Numbered from the stretch's first letter, positions 14,301 through 28,010 are shown. The stretch: DNA of 64,000 nucleotides from Rhytidiadelphus loreus (GCA_947034895.1 OX344762.1:80904981-80968980); one strand, 5' to 3'. Numbers and translations: made by a program. The notes: generated by a model from the letters alone, not told the origin.

Positions 14301-15716
14301 CACCCGTCCGATAATGTCAAGACGTTTCCACTAAAGAGGATGTACACCATCGTAAAGAAGTTGTTGAATCAATTCCTTTACATGTAGATTCGTCTTCTTT
14401 TGAAGCTCCATCATTCGCAATAGTTGATGATTTGCTTATGGATTCCACTCTAGGAAAACACAATTAGTTGTAGACAAAACTCTACTCCATGGAGTTGCAC
14501 AAGTTGTAGGTAATCATAACTAAAAATAAAAATAAATACAGTTATGATCCCGAAGTAGCATGCTTGGAAATTATTCATACCTTAGCCTTGACAAACAAGG
14601 ACCGTGCTAATCTTTTTATAGTATAATGAATATAGATGTGGACTAGAATTTCCAGTGTCATGTCATAGTTAGATGTCCATCAAACCGACAAATTGTCAAG
14701 GTTCAACCCCTAGTGCCCGTCAACATCATAGAAAACATGTTCATGAATTGTCGGTGCAAGTGGACGGACAAGCTAATCATACTGTCAAAAACATTATTGT
14801 TTTGTTGACATGAATCCTAATGTGTTAGAATGCGTCGCAATTTTTGTTGACGGACATTCCAATAGGGAATGTCTACTTCGTTAGCCTTGAAATTAATGAA
14901 GGCATTGAGAAGAATATCTAAGTTTACAGCGTAGGTTTAGTCTGAGATTAATCTCTTCTATATATGTACTGCCAAACGACCTCTTTGCATGTAACACCCG
15001 TCCGATAATGTCAAGACGTTTCCACTAAAGAGGATGTACACCATCGTAAAGAAGTTGTTGAATCAATTCCTTTACATGTAGATTCGTCTTCTTTTGAAGC
15101 TCCATCATTCGCAATAGTTGATGATTTGCTTATGGATTCCACTCTAGGAAAACACAATTAGTTGTAGACAAAACTCTACTCCATGGAGTTGCACAAGTTG
15201 TAGGTAATCATACCTCAAATTAAAATCAATACAGTTATGATCCTGAAGTAGCATGCTTGGAAATTATTCATACCTTAGCCTTGACAAACAAGGACCGTGC
15301 TAATCTTTTCATAATATCATGAATATAGATGAGGATTAGAATTATCAGTGTCATGTCACAGTTAGATGTCCATCAAACCGACAAATTGTCAAGGTTCAAC
15401 CCGTAGTGCCCGTCAACATCATAGAAAACATGTTCATGAATTGTCGGTGCAAGTGAACGGACAAGCTAATGAAACTTTGCAAAAAATTATTGTTTTGTTG
15501 ACCTGAATCCTAATGTGTTAGAATGTGTCGCAATGAATGTTGATGGACATTCCAATAGGAAATGTCTACTTCTTTAGCCTTGAAATCAAATAAAGGCATT
15601 GAGAAGAATATCTAAGTTTACAGCGTAGGTTTAGACTGAGATTAATCTCTTTTATATATGTACTGCCAAACGACCTCTTTGCATGTAACACCCGTCCAAT
15701 AATGTCAAGACGTTTC
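8331..15716. repeat. 694-bp tandem satellite array with higher-order structure
   Basis: The anchor CTTGACAAACAAGGACC recurs near 8,335, 9,031, 9,726, 10,421, 11,115, 11,810, 12,504, 13,199, 13,893, 14,587 and 15,280, a 693-697 bp period with about 10.6 units. Two monomer types alternate. Type A has GGACCATGC, AATTATCAG and GAAACTTTGC; type B has GGACCGTGC, AATTTCCAG and TCATACTGTC. From 9,031 the order is A A B A B A B B B, then a hybrid. Internal units are nearly identical, while the first and last are diverged, as expected for growth by unequal exchange. Each unit retains an open plus-strand stretch encoding HRKEVVESIPLHV..IVDDLLMDSTL, related to the minisatellite peptide at 38,245-38,553. 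The monomer corresponds to a shortened form of the roughly 1.25-kb unit in copy 2. Confidence 0.92.
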
Positions 15717-18700
15717 CACTCAAGAAGAGTTATTCGATCCTTCATAGATAACAGTAGTCCTAATAATTGTAGATCTAATTCTAACAGTTCCATTTAAATA
15801 TATATTGTGTGCCTCAAGATTACTTAATTGAGAGCATTTTCACTAGGGACTCTCGATGGGAATATGGATGGTGCTTGTTAGGACTTGCAATGCCGACTAC
15901 AGAAAGAAACCTAGATAGAGTCTTTCGTAGGGGAATACGTCGAAGAAGCTCTGCTAATGTTGAAGGACACATTGAAGGTAAATAATTGATCTAAACTTTA
16001 AAGATATACCAATTTAATCAACAAACAAAATCGAATCTAATATATGTTTTAATGTTTTTTTGGAGGTTGTTATTTTCACATGTTTGAATACATATGAATA
16101 ATTATACTTCTAAATTCCATCAATACCCTACTTTTCATGAAATCTAGTGTACAATTTAACACTGAGAGTTTGGGACATGTATTGTTTTTAGAAAATTTAA
16201 TTTGTTTATGAGAATACAATCATTATTTTATGATATTTTTGGAGATGATAACTAAATATTAACATTCTAAATCCACATCAAGTGAATTTTACACCAATAT
16301 AAATTTTCAACTTTTGTCCATGATGTTTTGAAAACCTCAAAACTACTCATCTTCTACATTAAGACACGTACAAAATTTGATTGATTCTACCTAGCATTCA
16401 TCCAATACAAGTATGGAGAAATTTTCAAACTTGTTTAAGCATATGGAAGCATGTATGTAGATGGATTATAAACATTTTGAGTCTCTAAAAAAATTATCAA
16501 TGCAAATGAACACTATGCAAATATTCTCTTAAAAAATAAACGCTATGTATAAGGTAATTGCATCTAAAACCAACACCTTCCTAAAATTGACATCAACGTA
16601 TTCTTTCCTAAAATAGGTTCATATAAATTTAGTTTTGAATGGATGAAAGTAAATTTTTACCAAAGATCCATGCTTGTATTGACTTTGTGAAAAAGATATT
16701 ATTTTTATTTGATGCTTGAATCAAAAGTTATGGGCTTTGAAAGTTTAGGAGTAGATTGGATAATGTGCTAATAGATAGGACAAGCAATGGCAAGCAAGTA
16801 CTCAAGCTAGTAGTAAATTTTTTTTATTAACTTTGAACACTTATATCTTGCAATCTATAAAGTCAATCAGGTTAAATTTTTTTCTACACATTTCATAGCA
16901 ATGTAGGATAATGATGTGTATTTGAAAATGAAGTAAAATTTTAAATTTTTTATTATTATTAAATATTTTGACTGTAGTATTGTAGTTATCAACAAAAAGA
17001 ACATGCCTGAAACAACCCTTCCTTGCCCTCAAACCTCTTTTAATATCTATTATCTTTGAAAAATTAGTATGCAAGTAACTAACATAACTACCTACCCATC
17101 ATATCCAACTTCCTAAGTTGAATAATGCCTCCTTCTCTACAAATTTGAGTCAAACTATGTTGACCTTATTAGGTAGGGCCCAAAAAAATTTGTTTTCAAA
17201 CTTTAGACATTATAATATTGCAATCTACATGATTGTCCAATGGATTGAAATTTATTCCACATATTTTTGGTAAGTCCACTACAAATTTTTATGGTTAAAA
17301 GTTTGGAAAATGTTTTTATATTTTGATTATGCTCAATGCATTAGAAAGTGGTAGTTTTTATACTTTTGTGAAAAACACCCTTGGTCTTATAGGGCCATAG
17401 GGATTTTCCAATAGCAAAGTCCATGTATGATATAGATATTAAAGTAAATACACCTAAATGCTTATGAATAAGTACTTCAGTATGGTTCCTATTATTATAT
17501 TGAAAAAAAAATTGTAGGCTCATATTGGTAGCCCAAAATAGATTTTCTTAAACTCTATTTTGGGGACATTGTATGAATAAACTATGAATTCTCAAAAGTA
17601 TTGAAAATAGGTATATCCAAATGCAATCCTAGACCCTCATGAATAGAGTATACATTTTAGGCAAGAATTTGTAAAAAGAGGTCACAATTAGGTCTTACTT
17701 TAAGTGTTTAGTGACAATGGGTTGGCATAACCCAACCATGGTTTTTCTTTTTCATTTTTCATAAAGTGGCGAAGTGGCGATATTAAATGTTACGGTGGTG
17801 CTCCAAGTTTCAACATTCATCCACGTACTAGATAGAAAATGTGTTACTACGTATCTATAATTCTGTTTTCATTCACAATGTGGCGATTTCATCCAAGATT
17901 TTTCTTGAACTTGAAATTTTTTGGCGATTTCATCCAAAAATTTCCTAAAAATTTCCTATGGTTTGGTGCTAGGAAAAAAAATTTGGTGCAATTTTGCACC
18001 AAATCGCCAGAAAAAAAAACCCTGAACCCAACCCACAACACTAGAATGAAGTGCATCCAAAATCTTTAATTTCTATGTGCAAACAATACAAGAAGCAATG
18101 AATGAGCAAGAATAGAATTTGATTGCATCAAATTCCATAAAAAAATCATCCAGTTGGTCTAGTTGATAAAATTAGCTAGACTTGCAATTATAGTCATTAA
18201 GGTAAGTGCACACATAATCAAAATCAATAGTAAAAGAGCAAAGCTACTATTTTAAAATAGAAGATATTTTTATGGAATTTTTATTAGAACCTAAAAGAGG
18301 ATTCCAATGCACATTAGTATGCATTTTTTGGACACTATAGGAATAAGTTATGAAATTTCAATTTTTTTTAAAAGTGCACTAATAATAGACAAAAAGTTTT
18401 CATCCTACCATTGCGTACATTTGGTGTCATCAATTTTCAGGTTTTAGCGTTGCTTTTTGGTCCAAATGTTGGTGTTGCATTTTGGACAATGATGCAAATG
18501 CCTTACAAGTGTAAAGCGAGATTGCTTTGTGCGTGAAAGGACATGTCGCTTGATGTACAGACTGACAAATGCTCGTTGTTTGTTTCCAAATCAATAATCC
18601 TGCACAATTCTGAGCCTCTGAGTACTAGTTTCCCATAGAGATTTTGAATCACATTTCTCTTTGTTGCCTCTATTTTTGGAGCATAAATCCTGACAGAACT

Positions 18701-19728
18701 TTGATACTGCTCATTTCATCAAATTTGATTTACGGAAGCAGAGAAGGGGAAAAGAAGCACTGAGGCAGTGAAGCTGTGGAGCAAGTAGAACTGAAAAGTC
18801 CTGTCTCTCATGGTACAAGTTCTCATTGTATTCTTCACTTTTTGCAGCAGTTGGTAATGGGTTTTGAATCCAATTTCCCATCATTTTTTTTGGAGGGAAC
18901 ACTCCAGCAAGACAGTCAGCAATGATCGAAGCCAGACTTCAGTAAGACAACTTCAAGATGGCCCAGCAAATTGAATTCACAGCTCCTCCCATAGACATCT
19001 ATAAGATCTTCAAAGATTGAATTCATGAGAAGAAACTTGACTGTGTAGAATGATTTGGTCCTTAAGTTCCATTCAATTCCCAAGTAATTAATTTCACTGA
19101 GTCAAGAAAGTCATACACTCATCAAGATTCTCCCACAAAGTACATTTGTTATCATGCCAAATCGAAATTCTCCAGAGTAAAATGGAGAACACAAAAACTG
19201 ATCAAGAGTCTTCCGGGCCACATGACTAATGGTTCAAATACTGACACTCTCACCCAGGATGAAATGAAGATCCGCACGACTGCTGTCCATGGCTTGAAGG
19301 CTGCTAAACCTGTCACCTATGTCATCACCCAGAAATGCTCACTTAGAACAATTAAGGTAACCACAAAATGAACCATTTCTTATGAGTCGAAACTCTCAAT
19401 TGAAGCTTACCATTGCATTTCGAAGGAGTTGAGCTTCTATCTCAGGCATACTGAAACCAACCTTTGACGAGCTGAGTCTTCAAAAGAATCACCCTATAAG
19501 ACTCTTCATTCATGTGGGTTTTCAGACCAAAGCTATTGTTCTTTTTCAGTAGCAAAATAATTCTAGCAGAGTGTCCGTTGTCAAAAAAAAGGAATTGGGT
19601 AGGTAAAATGCTTGTGAGAGTTGTATGCTAAGGTACACACTCTTATCGCCCGCAAATTCCGCTTCTCCACACAGTCTACTCTCAACACCAACTCCAGGAA
19701 TCATGCAAACCACCTCTTATTAGAAGGA

Positions 19729-19749
19729 TTTAGGGTTTAGGGTTTAGGG
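19729..19749 (+). repeat. Interstitial plant telomere motif, 3 x TTTAGGG
   Basis: Three perfect tandem copies of TTTAGGG, the canonical Arabidopsis-type plant telomere repeat, lie in non-telomeric sequence. Short runs of this motif, in either orientation, also occur as telo-box elements near plant promoters, so this may be chance or promoter-related rather than a relic telomere. Confidence 0.85.
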
Positions 19750-22347
19750 TCTTCGTGTGCTGTGGAAGAGAAGACTCTTTCTTCACAGGTTTTTGAAAGT
19801 TAATCATTCTACGCATCATGGAACACGAGATAAATATTGTTCATTGACGTACTTTTCATATCAAAGATTAAAGACTTGATTTTCAATTGGTGTAGGAAGT
19901 TTCAAATGATTCAGCAATAATTTTGAATTTGCTACCAACACTTTTCTAGACGCCTAATTGGAACCTCAAATCCATACCCGTCTTAGTTTTGACTCCTTCG
20001 TGCTTTGACGTCCCAATTTTGGACAATGAGCGAAGAGGTCGCAAGGGCTTTTTTGACCTCAGAACCTCTCATTCATCCAAACCAATGCTTGACTATTTTT
20101 AAAACCACACTTTCTCTGTGACAAATTTGATGAAATTGAGATAAATTTTATATCTTTATAAAGATCTACGCAAAGACATGCAAATATTCAAAAAGGGTTC
20201 AGGCGCTACGGGGTTAAGCCTTTGAATACCACAAATTTGACACTTTGACCAATATGACCATTACAACCATTCTGTATCTGGCTAGAAAGAACTGCTGTAG
20301 GTTTGCTAAGAGATGGTGAGTAAGAAACTAAGCTGCATTCAAGTTTGAGCTGCAATTTGAAAGACTAACTCCAAACTCTCATTTTATTGCAGGGTATGGC
20401 GCCATTCATGGTCAACACATACGATCTTGTATCAAAGAAAACAAAGGACTTGAGTGCACCCGAAGCCACCGTGGGGAAGAGGCACACAAGTAAACAAATG
20501 AGGCGGAAACACAGGTGAAGAGATACAAGGCAGCAGAGACACCCATTTTGTTGATAATATCTCATCGATACTATAAGTGACCGCTTGCTTCTACTTTGAA
20601 ATTGGATGGAATGCAAAACACATTTCGAAACCGAAGTAACACTGTAATAAAAGACCTTAAGGTTGAAAGTTAGAGTTTAGAACCAGGAGGATCCTTGCTT
20701 GAGTTCCTCCCTTTGCCACAAATCTTCTTCTTCTCATGCATCTCTCACATTCCTGTATAAAACTGGAGAATTCAATTGCTTGGACATATGCCCAAATGAT
20801 TGTTGCACGTGGTGAATGAGACAGTAGCATATTCCTAAAGTTCCTCGACAGTTCGTCCCGTCCTGAATTCCAGATGAGTTTGGAGAGAAAGGAATAGAAC
20901 TCAAGAATTGAAGCACTTTTTGAAGATTTTGATTGATACACCAGTAGAGAAGGAAACAAAAGAACAACTCGTTGGCCAAAGACTTCCATGAATGACGAGT
21001 CGGTTCAGGTAGTTCTACGAACTTAGACGGGGTCTTCGTTCACTACTGACGTAACTACTTCGTAGCAAAGAAGCGCTTCAATCTGAAGATTTTGGTGAAG
21101 ATTTTGACCAGGAAAAAATGTACCAATAGAGAAGAGAAAAAGTACAAATTCTTGCTCGATCAGAGACCAAGTAAGTCTCAGGTAGTTCTGTTTATTATGC
21201 CACATTGGACACAGATACTGTAGAAGAGTAGATCCCATGTAGAGTAGTGTCTTGAAAAGATATGTAATTTCCTGGAACACAAGTCCAATTGAAATCCTAA
21301 GTTAGTATGTTTTCAGTTACACGAGCTTGAAATGAACTCTCGTATGTCAAATATCAGCTCATAATTCCATTAAATTTTCATCCTGCAGTTGCCCACTCCA
21401 TCGAAAACTGTATCTTCGAACACTGTTGTAACTGAAAAACAAGATTTATGTATCTTTTCTAAAAGTAATCGGCTCGGTGACTACACGGAGGAATGCCAGT
21501 TTCATACTTGCAGTCACTTTGGCCAAATTGAAGGGTTTCTTATTAGAACTTTGATTTGCTGCTTATTTTTTTCCCCTTTGATGGAGCAGTATAAGCTTAG
21601 TCGATCACTGTTTGACCCCTCCCTGTAGAAGAAACAATTATCAAGCATGCATCTGTTCCTTAAAACTGACGCAGCACTCTGCTATCATTGTATAGTTCAT
21701 TGAAAAACATGTTTTTGATTGAAAAGGCCAAAACTCCATGCCTGCTCCATCAAGGAAAAGGGGTCGTGCATAATTAGCATATTAGCATGTGGTGCTGTAC
21801 ATAGGAGCTGTAATTCTGTGTTTGGAGTGTGCTATTAGCATGTCCTCCAAGACTTGAGATATCATCTGTTACCGGGGCACCCATTTGAACAATCCCAGTC
21901 TCGCCATTCTCACCAGTGTAGCTTGTGTGAGGGTGGTGTAGCATTCACGGCATATGCAAAACAGTTTTTGTGTGTTTTGCAATAATTGGTAAGTATTCCA
22001 ATATATCTTTATACTTTTATCAATTACTTTTCTTACAGAAGTGCAACTATTCGTTCTTGGAATATTGTGTGAAAAGGGAAGGTCTTCTACAGGAGTTTGA
22101 CTTCTAATGAGTGCTTTTGAATTTTCTTAAACCGATGATTCACATAGTATCAAAAGGGGTGATTTCCATGGTCTTGAGGCTAAAGTTGCATGAGCCCAAG
22201 AAATGGCTTACAAATGAACACTAGAAGATGAACAAAAATATAACATTGATAGTCTCATATAATAGTAATATTACAACGAAATTCAAATAGGATTCAAAAG
22301 GCTAAATTGAGCTAAAAAATAAGGTATGGTCACGAGGCAATGGAATT

Positions 22348-22364
22348 GGTCCTTTAGGGGTTAA
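22348..22364. mobile_element. Solo right terminus of a family A TTAA element
   Basis: GGTCCTTTAGGGG followed by TTAA matches the right terminus of the family A elements exactly. No matching left terminus was found at an appropriate distance upstream, so this is probably a truncated or internally deleted copy just 0.3 kb from the full element at 22,678. Confidence 0.4.
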
Positions 22365-22677
22365 ACCTAAAAAGATATCTATGACCACTAATTTCAAGCT
22401 TCATTGTCTACAACTCTATTTGCTTCTATTTGGTAACTAGATGTGAATGAAAAAAATTATATTTATCTTTTAGAGATGAAATTAAATGTCTATTTACAAG
22501 TCGTAATTTCTTTTTCACATTTGGAAAATTTGAAATTATTGTGAACTTTTTAAGAAAAAAATGAAAAAAATTCATATCAAATATGAAATATACTTGAAAA
22601 ATCTGAAGTTTTCACCATAGAAGTATATTATAGTATATAACATCATGGTGTATACCAAAATTATTGTGCCACTTTAA

Positions 22678-23597
22678 CCCTTAAAGGACCGTCACTATAC
22701 TTTCACCAGAAATGCTCCAAAACTGCCATTTCTAGTACAAGTACCAAAATTTTGAATTTTTTTTTGACATATCTAACCGTAGGATCTTGTATTATATAGT
22801 ATCAAAAGCATGTGGCAAAAATTTCAGACATTTCTATTGCGTAGATTGCAAGATATAAGCATTCAAATTAACTAAATTCATTTTTTTGACCGTGCAAAAA
22901 GCAAGGCAGCTACACTTCACAAGCTCACATTTCTATGAAAAAATGACCTAAATGGTGGTGCTTCTTTGCATTTGTTTTCCTAGACAAGTTGGCCACATGC
23001 TCAAAAAATTTCAGATCATTTGGAATAGTACAACATATAGGAAAAAAATAGTGAGTAGGTAGTAGTAGAGAATGATTAAAAATACTAAATTATTTACAAT
23101 TTAAATATGGAATTGAAAATTTCCAATCCCAATGGTCATTATGTTGTAATAATGTATCTACATCCTAAGATTCTGTTTTTCTGCAAAAATATTGAAAATT
23201 GGATAAGCTAAAGGATTTCAAAGTTTATTTTAGAGTAGGAAATCCAAAATTGCCCGCAAACAAAAAATCCTCATAACTTTTGATTCATTGATCAAAATGG
23301 AATGAATCAAAGCTTTTCGTGTATATAAAACTCTAGAATATCAATTCCAAATTTTTGTTTCTGAAAAAAGTGATTTTTTCTGATCTGCCCAAACTGCCCA
23401 GTTGGGGAAAAAAGTAACATATTAGCCTATAACTTTTGACTCGTCTTTCCAAATGTCATGAAATTTGGTGCATATGAAAGATCTTCCTAGCCCCCACATT
23501 CTATTAAAATTTCAGCCTCAAATATGAAAATCTCCGCCCGTAGGTGCCTCCCCAAAATTTCTATACAACCAAAAAACACAGTCCGGTCCTTTAGGGG
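22678..23597. mobile_element. TTAA-flanked non-autonomous DNA element, family A, copy 2
   Basis: A 920-bp element is collinear with 2,144-3,065 along its whole length, with the same CCCTTAAAGGACC and GGTCCTTTAGGGG termini, and is flanked by TTAA at 22,674-22,677 and 23,598-23,601. It is non-coding. The two copies differ by scattered substitutions and small indels, so neither is a very recent insertion relative to the other. Assignment to a piggyBac-like family rests on termini and target duplication only. Confidence 0.82.
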
Positions 23598-23601
23598 TTA
23601 A

Positions 23602-24656
23602 AATTAGAAAATTAGAAAACCATGGTTTTAATTAGGCCCCTAGTTCATATTGCTATAAAACATTGAAATGTACAAATGTTTCAAAAATTTTAATTGGAGT
23701 AGAAATTGCATTTGCTATGCTTCATTTCATTAGTTCAATTCAAATTTAAAAAGATATCACTTTTACATCTAAATTAGTGATATCTTAATTAGTAATAAAG
23801 TTTCCATTATTTATCTTTGCTTTCAACAACTTATCTTTGAAAGTAGGGGTGTTAGTTATTGAAATGACCATTTTGTCTCATTTTAATGAATATGGCTTTT
23901 AGATTGTGACTTGTAAATTGTTGTATTCTTATATTCTAAAGTTTCTACAATTTGTAGGTTTACGGAAATCTACTATTAATAGATTTCTATAATTTGTAGA
24001 TTTCTATATTCTATAGAAATCTAAAAATATATTTAAAATCCAAGACTTTTGAATCCAAAACCTTAACATTAGTGAAATCTATTAAATACCAATATTTGAG
24101 TATTTGAAATCAAAAATAGGAGCTAGATGTGAAATTTGCAAATTTGCAAATCATTAAAATTAGAATTTTAAAACCAACAAATCTATAAATCACAAACAAG
24201 TTGCAATTTAGTGGCAAACTAGTTTGCAAACCAATCATAAGCAAGTCATAGACAAATAGTAAAGAAGTTAGACAAAGTCACACAACAATCTTTTTTGCAC
24301 CTGACAAGACCAAGCATGGATGGAAAGTTGCATTTCACAAGAAAGCAATATTTAGCAAGTGACCATATCCTCTTCACTAATGTGTTTGTTAAACAACAAA
24401 CCCTCTATGTAATTAAAAGATTCAATAAGTTGTATATTTGAAACATTGCATTTGAAGAATGCGTCTTCCACTAATATATATATGTCAACCTCAAAATAAA
24501 ACATAGTAAAAAAAATCAAAACATGTTAAAATATGCATTTCCAGACCTTTCTCCATTCTTTCTAATACAACGGGCCAAGAATGAACCTATCAATTGTCTT
24601 CTATTGCTATCTATTTGATTTTTCTCTACTTCCCTTGTGAATCCTACAATTTTTTT
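23602..24656. other. AT-rich intergenic, nothing recognised
   Basis: This very AT-rich stretch has short local repeats (runs of ATTTCTATA-like sequence near 23,950-24,010). No coding frame, RNA gene or element termini could be supported. Confidence 0.5.
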
Positions 24657-25615
24657 TATTAATTTACTATAATAGAAACATGTGTCATCCCTATGTATTG
24701 GATGCAAATTGTATAATAGATACAACATATTACAAAAAAGTTCTTTTTTTAGAAGGCATGAAATAAAGTCACACTTACACACAAAGGAATACAAGAAGGT
24801 CATTGTAGATTGCCCGCCATTTTCTTGTGTTGCCTAAAAAATGAAAAATTTCTACCTAAAGAATGTAACTACAAAATACGACTAATGAAAAAATATCACT
24901 GCAAAATATGATTGGGGCAAAAATATGACTACTCGCTCGAATTTTTTTTCCGTTAAACCCCCCCCCCCCCTAAATGTGACTATTATGGAGATATAACTGC
25001 AAAATATGACTTGATCAAAAAAATTACTAGGAAATATGACTATGTTTCCCAATCATGTCCTTTGCCGTTCCCAACAAAGTACTTTGGCGTTCTCACTGGC
25101 CTTGTTGATTTGATAGTTGGTAGTACCTATCTTATCATAAACTCTATAAATCATTAGTTTGGCTTTTTCTATGATTTCTTCAAATGATTTTTGCCTTTGT
25201 TAAAATGAATGGCTTTGCTTAGGCTAAAACCTAAATTACAAATTTGGAAATTATTTGTATTGTTTTAAACTATGATTTCCTATGGTATTTATAGAACCTT
25301 AGTGATATGGTGGTTTAAACTTATGGAAGTATGCACCTTATCAAATGTTTGAAAATCATTTATATAAGTTTTTATACAATTTTTTAGGAGCCTCTAAGAC
25401 TTGATAGTTTTACTTTGTAATATCTTGTCTTAGCAATTGGAAATCATTAGTTGAGAATCTTCTATGATTTTCCTATGGCTTTAATGATCTATAGGCCTAA
25501 CCATGATCAATTACAATTTGGAAACTTTTAGTACCATTATGATTTCTTTGGGAAGATTGTTGATTTAGAGATTTAAATTATATCTTATCAACAATAGTTT
25601 GAAAAATTATTTTAA

Positions 25616-26575
25616 CCCCTCATAGCCTGAAGTCCAAACGAGGTCAAAAACAATGTTGCTTTTGAAGTGTTGTATATTTAGATGTCGCTAAGTTATAGAA
25701 ATCTTAACCGTACAATATTGTAGTGAACATATTGTAGATGACACAAAAATAATTTGAAGCCATTTGACTGCATGGATTGAAAGATTATAATTTTTTAGTG
25801 TTAAAAAAAGATGCTTAAATTTTCCAAAAAACACATGTGGAGGTGAAATTCGACTTCTAAACCTACTCGAATGAAAAAACTTGAGACTATAAAGTGATTC
25901 AAAATCAACATATAAACACATTGGTGAAAAAAAATATCATTCAATTGGCTCAATGTGTCTGCAAAACAAAATTGAAATGTCAAAAAATAGCATGAAAAGT
26001 TGCAAAAAACACCATGTAAGGCTAAACCTCCTCCTTTAAAAAGCATCTCAGTCATTCATTACTTTTTGGATTCATGTGAAATTTTAGCCACACAAACTAG
26101 ACTAGTATGTGTAACTTTTCCAAAAGAAATAATTGGAAATGGACACTGTATGAAGAAGTTACAAGTCGCCAAATTTCATTGTAATCCAAAAATGACTGGA
26201 TTTTAAATTTTGAATTGCTCCCAAACATTCAAAGAAGCTTGTATTGACATGAAAATTTTACCACAATAACTAGACTAAAAGGAGAACATAATACAACAAA
26301 TTTTATTGAAAACAAACATTTTATGAGGGAGATACACCCCCCCAAAGTTTCAGCCATCAAATGCAGTTTGGTGAATTCAAATTGAACCTTCGAACTTTGA
26401 TTGGTTCTAATTTAATTTGTAAATCTTGTGTTGATCTGAAAAATTTTCCACACAAACTAGAAGAAAGAGCGCAACTTTACCAACAAGTTTTATTGAATTC
26501 GGATATTGGATGCAAAAGTTACGGCACTTTGAATTATACATGAGGACACTTTTCGTCCCCTCAGGCGATGACGGG
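25616..26575. mobile_element. TTAA-type non-autonomous DNA element, family B
   Basis: A 960-bp insertion has termini CCCCTCATAGCCTGAAG on the left and, as reverse complement of the right end, CCCGTCATCGCCTGAGG, inverted repeats matching at 14 of 17 positions. Flanks are TTAA (25,612-25,615) and TGAA (26,576-26,579), a one-base-decayed duplication. The empty site is visible in copy 1 as a single TTAA at 989-992. It has no coding capacity beyond chance ORFs. The CCC start and TTAA target resemble piggyBac-type elements but the terminal sequence differs from family A. Confidence 0.75.
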
Positions 26576-27854
26576 TGAAGAGCCATGATTTGATAAGGCT
26601 TTATTTGGAAGTACCTATCTTGTCAAAATTTGAAAATCAATAGTTATGTTTATTCTATGATTTCCTTGTACATTTTATGGCTTGGTTGATTTAATAGGCT
26701 TACAACTTGGGAAATGCCTTTTCTATCAATCATGGTTTGGAAATTATTAGTCTTGACAAGTTTATGATTTGGAAATTCATAGGAAAAGCCTTGTATAGGG
26801 ATGTCCCTCCCACCCACATGGGTTTCCTAAACCTTGAATTTTACATTAGTGAACAAAAACATGGGTGTAATGTGCGGAATATGTTTGACTTTGTATTCTC
26901 TTAAAATGTGATTATCATGGTGTACTACATATGGATTTCAGTACACCTTATAAATTTATTCATATATGTTTTCCACATGTTCTTGGTTTTCTACATCAAT
27001 TATAATGTGCCAATTTACAAATGTGAAACATACAATTATAATTTGAAGTGTTTTTCTTTAAGTTTTGTTGTAAAATGCATTAATAGTTTGAAACAACAAA
27101 GTATACATAGTACAAGCAATTGTATTATTTTATAATTGTATTAGAAGATGCTACAAAAAAATCTTTGAATACTTTAATGTAATTTAATGTTGTACAAGAT
27201 TAAATATTGCATTCATACAACAACAATATAATTGAAGTTATTTTCCTACACCCTCATATCTATAAATTGTAAATTGTCAACAATATGTTACATACAAAAA
27301 ATATTGGTGCTTAGATAGTTTAAAATATAATCCAACTTCAAACAGGATGACTCTTGATATATGACTATTATGACCCTCATTTATATACGTTTGTAATGTA
27401 TTTCTACATCAAAAATGACATTTTCAATTCATCTTGTTGTAAATGTGAAACATGCAATTGTGATTTAATAATTTGTATTATAAGTATATTTTTTGCAACA
27501 TCTTCAAAAAATTTGGAATCATTTTAACATATTTTTTGTTATACATCCTACTAGATTCAACCTATTATTTTTTAAATTGCTAAGAATAAACATTTGAAAA
27601 AAATATTCAAAGCCCAATTTGTTTGTGTACAGTAAAGATTAGCAATGTCTAAGTAAATGTTTTTTTTCATCTCTATTCTTTCTTTCATTAGAAAAACATT
27701 ATGTTTGCTACTTTTTTCTATTAAACTACATTTCATAAATAAATTTTTTAAATAATTCTGACATTCAAATTTTGAAAATCAAATAATATGATAAATATGT
27801 AAAATTTTTATCCTCGGAGGGGAGACTCCCGAAATTTTATAAAACTACGTGAGA

Positions 27855-28010
27855 TAAAAAATAGGGTCAATTTAATTCATTGGAGGAAAAATTTATACCT
27901 TTTTTTGATCTACTATAGCATTGGGAATATATGCTTAGGGAGATTATAAAAAAAATAGGGTGCTATATAATTCTCCCATTTTTTTTTACGATAGAAAAAA
28001 AATAGGGTCC
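27855..28010 (+). repeat. Left subterminal AAAAATAGGGT repeats
   Basis: AAAAAATAGGGT-type motifs occur three times (near 27,858, 27,948 and 27,994) within 200 bp of the transposon's left terminus. The same motif, same orientation, recurs near the right terminus. Clusters of short motifs at both ends are what transposase-binding subterminal repeats look like; binding is inferred. Confidence 0.6.

Larger units (their letters stand above)
1..15985. repeat. Large interspersed repeat unit, copy 1 (left end outside window)
   Basis: This stretch is collinear with 24,657-39,686: position 1 corresponds to 24,657, and the shared right end (a GAAGGACACATTGAAG-type sequence followed by TAAATAATTG) falls near 15,985 and 39,686. 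Similarity is high but both copies are decayed and AT-rich. Segments include short ATATGACTGCAAAATATGAC-like tandem motifs near 180-380, a CCGTC/CCGCC-rich stretch at 3,340-3,560 (matching 36,050-36,200), gene-like fragments on the minus strand near 6,433-7,090, and the tandem array at 8,331-15,716. Insertions private to this copy are listed separately. The last 150 bases read through as an open plus-strand frame in this copy but not in copy 2. I do not recognise the superfamily; no reverse transcriptase, integrase or helicase motif was seen. Confidence 0.75.
15986..22673. other. Intergenic, no confident gene
   Basis: About 15,986-18,400 is AT-rich with many stops in all frames and only chance ORFs under 80 codons. 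About 18,450-21,900 is less AT-rich and has exon-like patches, for example a plus-strand frame near 19,235-19,370 reading DTLTQDEMKIRTTAVHGLKA, and a partly repeated segment (20,870-21,010 resembling 21,060-21,200, both with a CAGGTAGTTCT motif). None extends into a recognisable protein, so this could be a decayed gene or old element. A TTAA-ended relic (GGTCCTTTAGGGG then TTAA) sits at 22,348-22,364. No tRNA or rRNA gene was seen. Confidence 0.5.

Noticed and set aside
8331..15716. CRISPR-like periodic array
   Set aside because: The period is 694 bp with no short repeat/unique spacer pattern; it is a tandem satellite in a plant genome.
19235..19370. Exon-like plus-strand frame
   Set aside because: Only about 40 codons, with no linked exons or recognisable family; not called as a gene.
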